Of a stretch of 49,816 nucleotides of DNA, positions 1 to 8,219 are shown piece by piece. Numbering within the stretch: position 1 is the stretch's first letter; each line of letters starts with the position of its first letter. The stretch comes from JBHPFQ01 sp042571625. GTDB lineage: Bacteria > Patescibacteriota > Minisyncoccia > Portnoybacterales > UBA2143. The stretch spans positions 1 through 49,816 of the forward strand of contig JBHPFQ010000002.1 of assembly GCA_042571625.1 (NCBI GenBank). Reading direction: 5' to 3'. The notes below the pieces were generated by a model that was given only the letters and a program-made list of their open reading frames with translations, searched no databases and was not told the origin of the DNA. The position numbers and the translations under genes were made by a program.

Positions 1-68
1 GTTAAATACTTCCCAAGCGCTTTTAAATATAAAATAAAAAAAAGAAAAAGAAATGGCCGTGGATTTTT

Positions 69-1139
69 ATGTTTTTATTATTCGGTTTTATTGGATTGTT
101 ATTTTTTAAAACAGGATTTACAATTAGTCAAGTAATAGAAAATGGCGGAGAGGCTACAATTTTGCCTTATGGAAGAGATCTTCCTAAATTGCCAGAGCAA
201 GATATCAATAGAACAAATATATTATTATTGGGAATGCGAGGAGTAGGAGATCCCGGAGAAGGAGTTTTATTGTCTGATACAATAATTTTATTAAGTTTTG
301 ATAAGACATCCAATAAAGCATCTTTAATTTCTATTCCAAGAGATCTTTATGTTGAGATTTGGGGATTGTGGGAAACGAAAAAAATTAATTCTGCTTATGC
401 TTATGGCGGATTTGATAGCGTGAAAAAAACGGTTTCATTGGTTACTGGGCAGTATATTGATTATGTTGTTAATGTTAATTTTAATGCTGTTACTAAATTA
501 ATAGATAATTTAGGAGGAATTAACGTTTATTTAAGCAGTCCTTTTGAAGAGAGCATTCAATGGGCTAATGATGGGAAAGAAGGAAGCATGTATTGGGTGA
601 AAAGAAAAATTGATTTTGAAAATACCACAACTACTGAAGATGAGATTGAAGAGGAAATAATAGAAAATGATGATGGGGATGAAGATGAGGAAGAGTATGT
701 AGAAAGCGGAGAAAAATGGGTTTTTTATGTGCCAGCTGGAACTAATGCCTTTGATGGATCATCTGCCCTTTATTATGCGCGTTCACGATTCTCAAGTAAT
801 GATTTTGATAGAATGAGACGTCAGCAAGATATTATAATGGCGATTAGAAAGAAAGCATTTTCTTTAGGAATTTTAACTAATCCAGTAAAAATTTATAATA
901 TTTTGGATTTATTAGGAAAAAATGTTAGAACAGATATATCATTAGGAGATATGAAAGACGCTATTAAATTGTTTTCTGAATTAGATATAAATAATATTGA
1001 TATTAAAAAGGAAATTTTTGATGCAAATGAGCAAGATGGCTTGCTTTATGAAGATTTTATTAATGGCGAATATGTATTACTCCCAATAGGAGATAATTTT
1101 AAGGAAATTCAGGAGGTATGTAAAAATATTCTAGATTAA
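69..1139 (+). CDS. LytR-CpsA-Psr (LCP) family envelope glycopolymer transferase
   Basis: LCP enzymes attach polyprenyl-phosphate-linked glycopolymers to the cell wall from the outer face of the membrane. A transmembrane segment at residues 1-18 is followed by the LCP domain (about 48-150 and 215-265). Seen in it are the TNILLLGMRG strand, LSDTIIL, the IPRDLYV motif (R91, D92) and the arginine-rich YARSR...FDRMRRQQ motif near residues 236-253, which fit the pyrophosphate-binding residues of the family. An insertion at about 187-213 is almost all Asp, Glu and Thr. The ATG at 69 is the only standard start in frame. The frame stays open back to 33 and would add a run of lysines and WPWIF, so a non-standard upstream start is possible. 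The glycosyltransferase starts 1 base after the stop, so both are probably one operon. The family is clear; the polymer is unknown. Confidence 0.88.
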   Translation: MFLLFGFIGLLFFKTGFTISQVIENGGEATILPYGRDLPKLPEQDINRTNILLLGMRGVGDPGEGVLLSDTIILLSFDKTSNKASLISIPRDLYVEIWGLWETKKINSAYAYGGFDSVKKTVSLVTGQYIDYVVNVNFNAVTKLIDNLGGINVYLSSPFEESIQWANDGKEGSMYWVKRKIDFENTTTTEDEIEEEIIENDDGDEDEEEYVESGEKWVFYVPAGTNAFDGSSALYYARSRFSSNDFDRMRRQQDIIMAIRKKAFSLGILTNPVKIYNILDLLGKNVRTDISLGDMKDAIKLFSELDINNIDIKKEIFDANEQDGLLYEDFINGEYVLLPIGDNFKEIQEVCKNILD

Positions 1140-1140
1140 A

Positions 1141-1929
1141 ATGCTTTCTATCATAATTACTCATCGTCAAACTCCCGTCCTATTGAAGATTTGCTTGAAA
1201 TCATTAGAAGAAAATATTGATTCTATTGAGCGTGAGATAATTATAACTGATTGTGAAGCAGACAAAGAAACTCAGGAATTGGTAAATGATGAATTCCCTC
1301 AAGCAAGATTTATTTCTTTTCAGAATAATGTTGGTTATGCTAAACTTGTAAATGCAGGAATAAGGCAAGCAAAGGGAGAGTATATTTTGATTTTAAACGC
1401 GGATATAATTATTAAAAAAGGAACGATTTCGCAAATGATTGACTTTATTAAGAATGATTCAAGCATTGGAATTGTTGGTCCACAATTATTGACTTTTAGT
1501 AATGTTCATCAAGATTCTTGTTTTAAATTTCCAACAATTGGAATGCTAATAGCGAGAAGAACATTTATTAAGAATTTTAAATGGGGCAAGAAGAAAATAA
1601 GACAATTTTTAATTAATAATAAAAATTATTTAATTCCTAGAAATGTTGATTGGTTGCAAGGTTCTGCTATGCTTGTTCGTAAAAAAGCTATTGATAAGGT
1701 TGGATTATGGGATGAAAGATTTTTTATGTATTTTGAAGATACTGACTGGTGTAGAAGATTTTGGAGAAACGGATACAAGGTAGTCTATTTACCATCGGCT
1801 TGTATGTTCCATTATTATACAAGACAAAGTAAAAAATGGGGCAGTTTGATAGATCCAATATTTAATAAATATACAAGAATTCATTTAGCAAGCGCTTTTA
1901 AATATTTTTGGAAATGGAGAAAATTATGA
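1141..1929 (+). CDS. Family 2 glycosyltransferase (rhamnosyltransferase-like)
   Basis: Predicted cytoplasmic GT-A glycosyltransferase that adds a sugar from a nucleotide donor to a lipid- or glycan-bound acceptor. The first 90 residues hold the Rossmann-like fold ending in ILNADI (86-88 NAD, the DXD-type metal and nucleotide site). A WLQGSAMLVRK segment (171-181) and the acidic MYFEDTDWCRR motif (196-206) are typical of WbbL-like rhamnosyltransferases. No membrane segment is seen. It lies directly after the LCP gene, and its TGA overlaps the ATG of the protease gene (ATGA), so the three are translationally coupled. Together they suggest assembly and wall attachment of a surface polysaccharide. 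The sugar cannot be read from sequence. Confidence 0.87.
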   Translation: MLSIIITHRQTPVLLKICLKSLEENIDSIEREIIITDCEADKETQELVNDEFPQARFISFQNNVGYAKLVNAGIRQAKGEYILILNADIIIKKGTISQMIDFIKNDSSIGIVGPQLLTFSNVHQDSCFKFPTIGMLIARRTFIKNFKWGKKKIRQFLINNKNYLIPRNVDWLQGSAMLVRKKAIDKVGLWDERFFMYFEDTDWCRRFWRNGYKVVYLPSACMFHYYTRQSKKWGSLIDPIFNKYTRIHLASAFKYFWKWRKL

Positions 1930-3137
1930 AAAAAATTAAAAAATATATTACGATAGCACCAATTTTAGTTGTTTTGTTTATAACTATTTTTGGATTAGGT
2001 TTTTTTATAGGGACGAGCAATCAACCATCCATTGAGAAAATTTGCAATGCGACTGGAAAAGATTTAAGAAAGCCGGAAAGTGTTGATTTCAGCTTATTTT
2101 GGGATACGTGGAATGTGATAGAGCAAAAATATGTTGATAGATACGATTTAGATTATCAAAAAATGGTTTATGGCTCAATTAGCGGTTTGGTGAATTCATT
2201 AGATGATCCTTATTCTATTTTTATGGAGCCACAGCAAAGCAAGAGGTTTCTAGATGATATTGGAGGAAGCTTTGGTGGTATTGGTGCTGAAGTTGGTATT
2301 CGGAAAGGTGTTTTAACAGTGATTGCTCCTCTTGCTGGAAATCCAGCAAAAGAAGCTGGTTTACGCGCGGGAGATAAAATTCTTAAGGTTGATGAAGCTT
2401 TAACAATGGATTTAACTCTTGATGAGTCAGTAGATTTGATACGTGGAGAAAAAGGAACAGAAGTGTCTTTGCTTATAAGTCGTGATGAGTGGGACGAAGC
2501 AAAGGAAATTAAAATCATGCGAGACGAAATTAAAATTCCTGTTTTTAATTGGAAAATTATAGACGGCAATATTGCTTATGTTGAGTTTTATCATTTTACT
2601 GAAAATTCAGATAAGGAATTTAAAAAGATAGCTAATGAAATTTCCAAATCAAACATTAATGGATTGATTTTAGATATTAGGGATAACCCTGGTGGCTATT
2701 TAGAATCTGCCGTTGATATAGCTAGCTGGTTTGTTCCAAAAGGAGAAGTGGTTATTACCGAAGATTTTGGAAATGGAGAGAAAAATGAATATTTTAGCAA
2801 GGGATATAGTAATAAAATATCTGAAATTAAAACAGTTATTATAATGAATGAAGGATCTGCTTCAGCTTCTGAAATATTAGCAGGCGCTCTTCGCGACCAT
2901 AAAGGAATTCAAATTGTCGGCGAAAAGAGTTTTGGAAAGGGTTCAGTTCAGCAATTAGAAAGACTTAAAGGTGGTTCTAGTATTAAATTGACTATTGCTA
3001 AATGGCTTACGCCCTCTGGTGCATGTATTGAAAAACAGGGTATCGAGCCGGATATTGAAATTGAATTAACAGACGAAGACATTGAAGAAATGCGCGATCC
3101 ACAATTAGATAAGGCATTAGAGTTATTTGCTAATTAA
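1926..3137 (+). CDS. S41 family C-terminal processing peptidase (CtpA/Prc-like)
   Basis: Serine protease of the carboxyl-terminal processing family, anchored outside the membrane by an N-terminal helix (about residues 8-29). A PDZ domain covers about 110-200 (GIGAEVGIRKGVLTV, AGLRAGDKIL). The S41 catalytic core follows, with NEGSASASEI (nucleophile expected at S313) and FGKGSVQ (general-base Lys K338). Length (403 aa) is normal. I chose ATG 1926, which overlaps the stop of the glycosyltransferase, over an in-frame ATG at 1908 inside that gene. It probably trims envelope proteins; the target is not evident. The acylphosphatase follows after 3 bases. Confidence 0.92.
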   Translation: MKKIKKYITIAPILVVLFITIFGLGFFIGTSNQPSIEKICNATGKDLRKPESVDFSLFWDTWNVIEQKYVDRYDLDYQKMVYGSISGLVNSLDDPYSIFMEPQQSKRFLDDIGGSFGGIGAEVGIRKGVLTVIAPLAGNPAKEAGLRAGDKILKVDEALTMDLTLDESVDLIRGEKGTEVSLLISRDEWDEAKEIKIMRDEIKIPVFNWKIIDGNIAYVEFYHFTENSDKEFKKIANEISKSNINGLILDIRDNPGGYLESAVDIASWFVPKGEVVITEDFGNGEKNEYFSKGYSNKISEIKTVIIMNEGSASASEILAGALRDHKGIQIVGEKSFGKGSVQQLERLKGGSSIKLTIAKWLTPSGACIEKQGIEPDIEIELTDEDIEEMRDPQLDKALELFAN

Positions 3138-3140
3138 TAA

Positions 3141-3416
3141 ATGGATAAACAAGTTATTCTTAAAATATATGGTCGGGTGCAAATGGTTCTGTATCGTGAT
3201 TCTACAAGAAGAAGAGCTAAAAAATTAGGTTTAACTGGTCTGGTTAATAATAAATCAGATGGCACAGTTGAAGTTATTGCTGAAGGTCCTGAAGAAAAGT
3301 TGAAAGAATTAATCAAATGGTGCTATAATGGACCTATATTAGCGCGAGTAGATAAAATTGAAATACAATGGAGGGAAGCTACTGGCAATTTCAATAATTT
3401 TGAAATAAAATATTAA
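3141..3416 (+). CDS. Acylphosphatase with altered phosphate-binding loop
   Basis: A 91-residue protein of the acylphosphatase fold, which hydrolyses carboxyl-phosphate bonds. The family loop usually reads GRVQGVGFR; here it is GRVQMVLYR, so two glycines are replaced by Met and Leu while the catalytic arginine remains (about R19). The catalytic asparagine is present in GLVNN (about residues 34-38), and the GPILARVD segment matches the usual GPPxARVD. A hydrophobic loop of this kind is, as far as I recall, common in Patescibacteria homologues. It sits between the protease and rplI with gaps of 3-4 bases, so it is probably cotranscribed. Confidence 0.87.
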   Translation: MDKQVILKIYGRVQMVLYRDSTRRRAKKLGLTGLVNNKSDGTVEVIAEGPEEKLKELIKWCYNGPILARVDKIEIQWREATGNFNNFEIKY

Positions 3417-3420
3417 ATAT

Positions 3421-3867
3421 ATGAAAGTTATACTATTACAAAATATAAAAAAAATAGGAAAGAAAAGAGATGTTAAAAGTGTTAAAGATGGTTATGCTAT
3501 AAATTATCTTTTTCCTAATAAGCTAGCTGTTATGGCTACTGATGATGAGCTGGATAAATTAGAAGAATTTAAAGAAGAAGAGATCCAACAGGCAGAAGAA
3601 GAGCTAATTGGATTTCAAAAAATAGCAAGTGAATTAGATGGTTTGGAAATTGAAATATCATCTAAAGTTGATGATTCTGGAAAGCTTTTTGGTTCCATTA
3701 CTTCAAATAACATAACTGATAAATTAAAAGAATCTGGTTTTGAGATAGAAAAGAAATGGGTTAAGTTAAAAGATCCAATTAAAGAGCTGGGAGAATATGA
3801 AATTGACATTGAATTACCCCATAATCTAGAAGCTAAAATTAAAATCGTAGTTATAGCGGCGGAATAA
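3421..3867 (+). CDS. rplI: 50S ribosomal protein L9
   Basis: Normal length (148 aa) and two-domain plan. The N-terminal 23S-binding domain begins MKVILLQNIKKIGKKRD and has the GYAINYLFPNKLA signature at about 27-39. A charged central helix (about 41-75) links it to the C-terminal domain, which includes GKLFGSIT. L9 is missing from some CPR groups, so its presence may help place the lineage. It follows the acylphosphatase by 4 bases and precedes pyrG on the same strand. Confidence 0.95.
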   Translation: MKVILLQNIKKIGKKRDVKSVKDGYAINYLFPNKLAVMATDDELDKLEEFKEEEIQQAEEELIGFQKIASELDGLEIEISSKVDDSGKLFGSITSNNITDKLKESGFEIEKKWVKLKDPIKELGEYEIDIELPHNLEAKIKIVVIAAE

Positions 3868-3910
3868 ATAATCCCGAGTGAACATAGGTGGATCATTCAG
3901 GTATATTTTT

Positions 3911-5533
3911 ATGGCAAGAACGAAATATATTTTTGTAATGGGAGGGGTTATGTCTGGCGTAGGCAAGGGGATTGCTACTGCTTCAATAGGAAGGATTTTG
4001 CAAAGTAAGGGATATAAAGTAACAGCAGTTAAAATAGATCCATATATTAATGTTGATGCTGGAACAATGAATCCGATTGAGCATGGTGAGGTTTTTGTAA
4101 CAGAAGACGGAACAGAAGCAGATCAGGATTTAGGGAATTATGAAAGATTTTTAGATCAAGATATATTTTCTGGAAATTATATGACCACTGGGCGTGTTTA
4201 CGAAGCTGTTATTCATAGAGAAAGAAATCTAGGGTACAAAGGAAAGTGTGTTGAAGTGGTTCCCCATATCCCAGAAGAAGTCATTCAAAGAATATACAAT
4301 GCTGGACGTAAAACAAAATCAGATTTTGTTTTGGTTGAAATTGGCGGAACAGTTGGAGAATATCAAAATATTTTATTCTTAGAAGCAGCGCGTATGATAC
4401 ATTTAAGACATCCAAAAGATGTTCTTTTTGTTTTAGTAAGTTATTTGCCAACTCCTCTTGGAACTGGCGAAATGAAAACTAAGCCAACTCAAAGCGCAGC
4501 AAGAACTTTAAACGGATCTGGAATTCAGCCAGATTTTATTATTGCTCGTTCTGAGTATCCTATTGATGAGCTTAGGAAAAAAAAGATTTCCGTATTTTGT
4601 AATATTGAAAAAGAAAATGTTATTTCTGCCCCTGACATTGAAACGATTTATGAAGTGCCGATTAATTTTGAAAAAGATGGACTAGGAGATAAAATTTTAA
4701 AAAAGTTAAAATTAAAATCAAAGAAAAAAAACTTAAACGATTGGCAGAAATTGGTTAAAACCATTAAAAATTCTAATAAGGAAATAGAGATTGGTATTGT
4801 TGGTAAATATTTTAGCACAGGTAATTTTATTCTATCTGATTCATATATTTCTGTTATTGAAGCTGTGAAGCATGCGTCATGGTATCATAAAAGAAATGTT
4901 AAATTCCGTTGGCTTAATGCTGAAGAATATGAGAAAAATCAATCCAAACTTAAAGAATTAAAAGAATTAAACGGAGTTATTGTTCCTGGTGGCTATGGTG
5001 AAAGGGGAGTGGAGGGAAAAATTAAAACAATACAATTTTGCCGTGAGAACAAAATTCCATATCTTGGTCTTTGCTATGGAATGCAGATGGCGATTATTGA
5101 ATTCGCTCGCAATGTTTGTGGATTAAAAGATGCTCACACAACTGAGATTAATGCAAAAACAAAATATCCGGTTATTGATTTAATGTCAGAACAAAAAGAA
5201 AAGTTAGAAAAGAAAAATTATGGTGGTTCAATGCGTTTAGGCGCTTATCAATGCCAGTTAATTAAAAATACAATAGCTTATCAGGCCTACAGAAAAGTAT
5301 TTATAGCTGAAAGACATCGTCATCGTTATGAATTTAATAATAAGTTCAAAGATATTTTAGAAAAAAATGGTTTAGTGATTTCTGGTATTAATCCAGAAAG
5401 AAATTTAGTTGAAATTATTGAATTAAAAAACCAGCCATTTTTTGTGGCGGTTCAATTCCATCCAGAATTCAAATCTAGGCCATTAAGACCACATCCTCTT
5501 TTCAGGGAATTTATTAAAGCTGGATTACATTAA
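3911..5533 (+). CDS. pyrG: CTP synthase
   Basis: Makes CTP from UTP, ATP and glutamine. The synthetase domain starts at MARTKYIFVMGG with the P-loop GVMSGVGKGI (normally GVVSSLGKGI). The C-terminal glutamine amidotransferase domain has the oxyanion glycines in VPGGYGERG, the nucleophile Cys in LGLCYGMQ and the VQFHPEF His/Glu pair near the end. I start at ATG 3911 because homologues begin at this point; the frame is open 11 codons further. 540 aa is full length. The last 20 bases overlap the convergent rpmA gene, leaving no room for an ordinary terminator between them. Confidence 0.95.
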   Translation: MARTKYIFVMGGVMSGVGKGIATASIGRILQSKGYKVTAVKIDPYINVDAGTMNPIEHGEVFVTEDGTEADQDLGNYERFLDQDIFSGNYMTTGRVYEAVIHRERNLGYKGKCVEVVPHIPEEVIQRIYNAGRKTKSDFVLVEIGGTVGEYQNILFLEAARMIHLRHPKDVLFVLVSYLPTPLGTGEMKTKPTQSAARTLNGSGIQPDFIIARSEYPIDELRKKKISVFCNIEKENVISAPDIETIYEVPINFEKDGLGDKILKKLKLKSKKKNLNDWQKLVKTIKNSNKEIEIGIVGKYFSTGNFILSDSYISVIEAVKHASWYHKRNVKFRWLNAEEYEKNQSKLKELKELNGVIVPGGYGERGVEGKIKTIQFCRENKIPYLGLCYGMQMAIIEFARNVCGLKDAHTTEINAKTKYPVIDLMSEQKEKLEKKNYGGSMRLGAYQCQLIKNTIAYQAYRKVFIAERHRHRYEFNNKFKDILEKNGLVISGINPERNLVEIIELKNQPFFVAVQFHPEFKSRPLRPHPLFREFIKAGLH

Positions 5534-5792
5534 CAACTTTTGCGATTCTTCGCGATCCATCAAATTTCTTTATTTTTTTAGTGGTAAATTTTATAAATCC
5601 GTTTATTATAGAGTATAAAGTATCATCGCTTCCTTTGCGAACGTTTTTTCCAGGAAGAATTTTACTGCCTCTTTGGCGAACAATAATACTGCCGGGCTGT
5701 GCTTTTTGTCCGTCATATAATTTTACGCCTAAGTATTTTGGTCTTGAATCTCTGCCTAAACGAGTTGTTCCTGCTGATTTAGTCTTTGACAT
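5514..5792 (-). CDS. rpmA: 50S ribosomal protein L27
   Basis: 92-residue L27, recognised by SAGTTRLGRDSRPKYLGVK, IIVRQRGSKILPGKNV and the DDTLYSIINGFIKF core. The usual N-terminal glycine-rich arm that reaches the peptidyl transferase centre is replaced by SKTKSAGTT, with no sign of the Firmicutes-type cleaved extension. The 3' end overlaps the end of pyrG by 20 bases tail to tail. It is read from its own promoter 9 bases upstream of the ATG (see 5802-5830). The usual partner rplU is not adjacent; it is at 43 kb. Confidence 0.95.
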   Translation of the reverse strand: MSKTKSAGTTRLGRDSRPKYLGVKLYDGQKAQPGSIIVRQRGSKILPGKNVRKGSDDTLYSIINGFIKFTTKKIKKFDGSRRIAKVVNVIQL

Positions 5793-5801
5793 ATTAGAAT
5801 A

Positions 5802-5830
5802 ATATTATCTTATTTTATTGATTAAGTCAA
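5802..5830 (-). promoter_or_regulatory. rpmA promoter, predicted leaderless transcript
   Basis: On the minus strand TTGACT and TAATAT are separated by 17 bases, and the -10 ends 9 bases before the ATG of rpmA. A start site about 7 bases after the -10 would leave a leader of only 0-3 bases and no room for a Shine-Dalgarno. The -35 box contains the stop codon of the upstream nuclease gene. Confidence 0.65.
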
Positions 5831-6942
5831 GAATTTTTAGAAGCTGTTAATACCTTAAATTCTTTAGCTAATTTTTTAGTTTTTTCAATTTCTTTTTGCG
5901 TTGTAATAGATAAAGAAGAGATTAGTTTTTTAAGTTTAGCATTATCAACCGTTAAAACTTCCTGCCATTTTCCTAATGGTTCAAGAATATTTTTAATTTT
6001 ATCTAAATCATAAGCAAACCTTTGTTGTGATAATCGGGTGATATATCCTTCATCTCCGAAAATTCTATCTAAATTATTTTCGTCGCAGTATTGATTTATA
6101 GATGTTTTTAATTCAACAATTTTTTTTGCATCTGTAGTTTGTCTGGTTTTAATTTCAAAATATTCTTTAATTATTTCTTTAATTTTTTGCTGATCAGGAA
6201 TAGGAAGTTGTTGATTAATGAATTTGTGTCTGAAAAGAGGACATTGTTGTTGATATTGGCACCAATCGCATAACGGATTTGATTTTGGATCAAAATTACT
6301 TTGTTCTATTTGACTAATTAAATCTAGAATCTTTTCCTCGTCATTTTTAAGCTGTTGATTCGTTCTATTAGTGGAAAGTTTTTCTCCATGACGCACATAA
6401 TAAAGTGATAATTTTACTTTTTTGTTTTCTTTTCGGATAACTGGCCAGCGATAAAGCAATCCCAAATTGTAAACTGATAATTGCAAATTATTATCTATTG
6501 TCTCTTGCGGAGGCATTTTTTTAGATGTCTTATAATCAATTATTTCAAAGGTATTATCAGGCAATTTATCTATACGATCTATACGACCAGTTATTTGATG
6601 ATTTCCTAATGGAATAGTAAAAGATGTTTCTAAATCAATCACTTTAGAATCTAAATGGTTGTTATTAATATAATAGTTTTTCAATATTTCAATTCCTTGA
6701 TGAAAGGCAAAAGATTCTTCTTGTTTGTTTTGATAAATATCACTATTCCACTTATCAGTGAATTGTTTTAATAAGTTATCTTCCAATAATGGAGCGGTAT
6801 GAAAGATTTTTAAGCATTCGTGAATTAGAGTTCCAAAAACAGCTTCCTTTGCTTTGGACGTTCTAATTCTGTCTATATATTGATATTTATATTTAGCCGG
6901 ACAAGATATAAAAGATTCTAGGCCGGAATAGGAAATACGCAT
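5827..6942 (-). CDS. PD-(D/E)XK nuclease with Fe-S cysteines (Cas4/AddB C-terminal type)
   Basis: Predicted RecB-family exonuclease. The active-site motif reads H41, GRIDRID (D122), then FEIIDYKT (E133/D136, K138), the PD-(D/E)XK pattern. Four cysteines match the iron-sulfur staple of Cas4 and AddB: C14 in SCPAKYKYQY and C225, C228, C234 in CDWCQYQQQC. At 371 aa it has no helicase domain, and no cas genes lie nearby. A C-terminal extension (about 240-371) is rich in Lys and helical and has no family I recognise. The gene follows the recombinase by 14 bases, so the two may act together in DNA end processing. The exact role is inferred. Confidence 0.82.
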   Translation of the reverse strand: MRISYSGLESFISCPAKYKYQYIDRIRTSKAKEAVFGTLIHECLKIFHTAPLLEDNLLKQFTDKWNSDIYQNKQEESFAFHQGIEILKNYYINNNHLDSKVIDLETSFTIPLGNHQITGRIDRIDKLPDNTFEIIDYKTSKKMPPQETIDNNLQLSVYNLGLLYRWPVIRKENKKVKLSLYYVRHGEKLSTNRTNQQLKNDEEKILDLISQIEQSNFDPKSNPLCDWCQYQQQCPLFRHKFINQQLPIPDQQKIKEIIKEYFEIKTRQTTDAKKIVELKTSINQYCDENNLDRIFGDEGYITRLSQQRFAYDLDKIKNILEPLGKWQEVLTVDNAKLKKLISSLSITTQKEIEKTKKLAKEFKVLTASKNS

Positions 6943-6956
6943 TCTATTATTATAGC

Positions 6957-7901
6957 TTATTTTCTTAAAGGATGGTATCTGTGGTGTGTTTTTTCGGCGT
7001 AGCGATCTGAAGCATGAACATAGCGAGTAGTTGTTTCTAAAGATTCGTGGCCAAGTAAGATTTGAATGGCGGCTGGATTAGCTCCATTTTCGGCCAAGTA
7101 AGTAGCAAAACCATGTCTTAATGAGTGAGCTGATATTGGAATATTAATTCCTAATAATTCGCGATATCTTTTAATTTTTTCCTGTAAATAGTTAGTGGAT
7201 ATTTTTTTATTTTTATCAGCAATGTTTTTACCTCTATAAGGAATAAAAAGATAGGGTAGATTATCATTTCTAGTGAACAAATACTTTCCTAAATGATCAA
7301 AAGCGCGAGAAGTTAGATAAACAAATCTTTCTTTCTTGCCTTTACCCATAATAAAGATGCGACCCGTTTGGTCAATCTGACTTCTTTTCAAATTAACAAT
7401 TTCAGATATTCTCATACCTGTTGAAAAAAGAATTTCTAAAATTGCTCTATTACGTAAAGCAACATTTTTATTTTTTTCTAGTTCGGAAGGGGATTCAATC
7501 AATTTGATTATTTCATTCAATTCTGCTACATGAGGATGCTTGCGTTCAGTCTTCATTAATTTAACGCTTTCTGGTGAAACAGGAGCATTATAGTCCATAT
7601 CTATTAAATACTTAAAATATGACCTTAGGGCGGATAGCATTCGGTTGATGGAATAACTAGTTAATTTATGGTTACTTTGAGCCATATTAGCTGTTTTTCT
7701 ATCAATAGAAATTAAATATGCTTTATAGTTTAGTAATGTATTTTTATTTACTTCATCAAAGTTAATATTTATATCATTAAGAAAGGCGGAGAAGACCCCT
7801 AAGTCACGTTCATAATTATAGATTGTTTCTTCTGAATAATTATTTGTTTTTAGATTTAAAAGAAAATCATCAAGCAATGGTAAAAGTATTTGTTTATTCA
7901 T
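6957..7901 (-). CDS. Tyrosine recombinase, XerC/XerD-like
   Basis: A 314-residue site-specific recombinase. An N-terminal SAM-like core-binding domain (about 1-105) precedes the catalytic domain with all expected residues: R164 (TGMRISEI), K187/K189 in GKGKKER, H259 and R262 (HSLRHGFA), H285 (LLGHES) and the nucleophile Y294 (TTRYVH). Length and closeness to XerD suggest chromosome dimer resolution by a single Xer protein, which is usual in reduced genomes. No dif-like site or mobile cargo was recognised next to it, so an integrase role is less likely but not excluded. Confidence 0.9.
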   Translation of the reverse strand: MNKQILLPLLDDFLLNLKTNNYSEETIYNYERDLGVFSAFLNDININFDEVNKNTLLNYKAYLISIDRKTANMAQSNHKLTSYSINRMLSALRSYFKYLIDMDYNAPVSPESVKLMKTERKHPHVAELNEIIKLIESPSELEKNKNVALRNRAILEILFSTGMRISEIVNLKRSQIDQTGRIFIMGKGKKERFVYLTSRAFDHLGKYLFTRNDNLPYLFIPYRGKNIADKNKKISTNYLQEKIKRYRELLGINIPISAHSLRHGFATYLAENGANPAAIQILLGHESLETTTRYVHASDRYAEKTHHRYHPLRK

Positions 7902-8219
7902 AAGTAATTAAAAATAAAATTATTTTATCGAGTGTAAGAGTTATTATACTCACTAACATATATTATAATTCATGGGCCGTAGGCCCGTCAACTGTGGATA
8001 ATTTTTTTATCTATTATATGTATTACATATCATGCTTTATGCCCTTTTATCTCTCTAGACCATATAATTATATATCTTTTTGTTTTAAAAATTTAAAAAA
8101 GTTTTTAAAAATTGCTTTTTCCTTCTCCACTTTATTTTTAACTGCGAGAGCATACTCCCCTGTTAATTTATTTTTTTTAGGGAAGTAGTATATCAGATGC
8201 CGATCCATGTTTCATAACA
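7902..8219. other. 318-base noncoding gap with one exact DnaA-box sequence
   Basis: No credible gene: the one short plus-strand ORF (7994-8188) is low-complexity Phe/Tyr/Leu. The gap holds a GGGCC-GTA-GGCCC hairpin near 7974-7986, the DnaA-box nonamer TGTGGATAA at 7993-8001, and A/T runs around 8080-8115. A TATAAT on the minus strand (7943-7948) could serve the recombinase gene. A single box with no dnaA or dnaN beside it does not make an origin. Confidence 0.5.

Noticed and set aside
1..135. C-terminal end of an upstream gene in frame 1
   Set aside because: The frame is open but would overlap the LCP gene by 67 bases and is lysine-rich by composition; not supported enough to list as a feature.
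7990..8005. Replication origin at the 7.9-8.2 kb gap because of an exact DnaA box
   Set aside because: Only one box, no cluster and no dnaA/dnaN nearby; the same nonamer also occurs inside murG (11883-11891).
7994..8188. Phe/Tyr-rich short ORF in the gap
   Set aside because: Low complexity, no ribosome site, crosses T-rich runs; no support as a gene.
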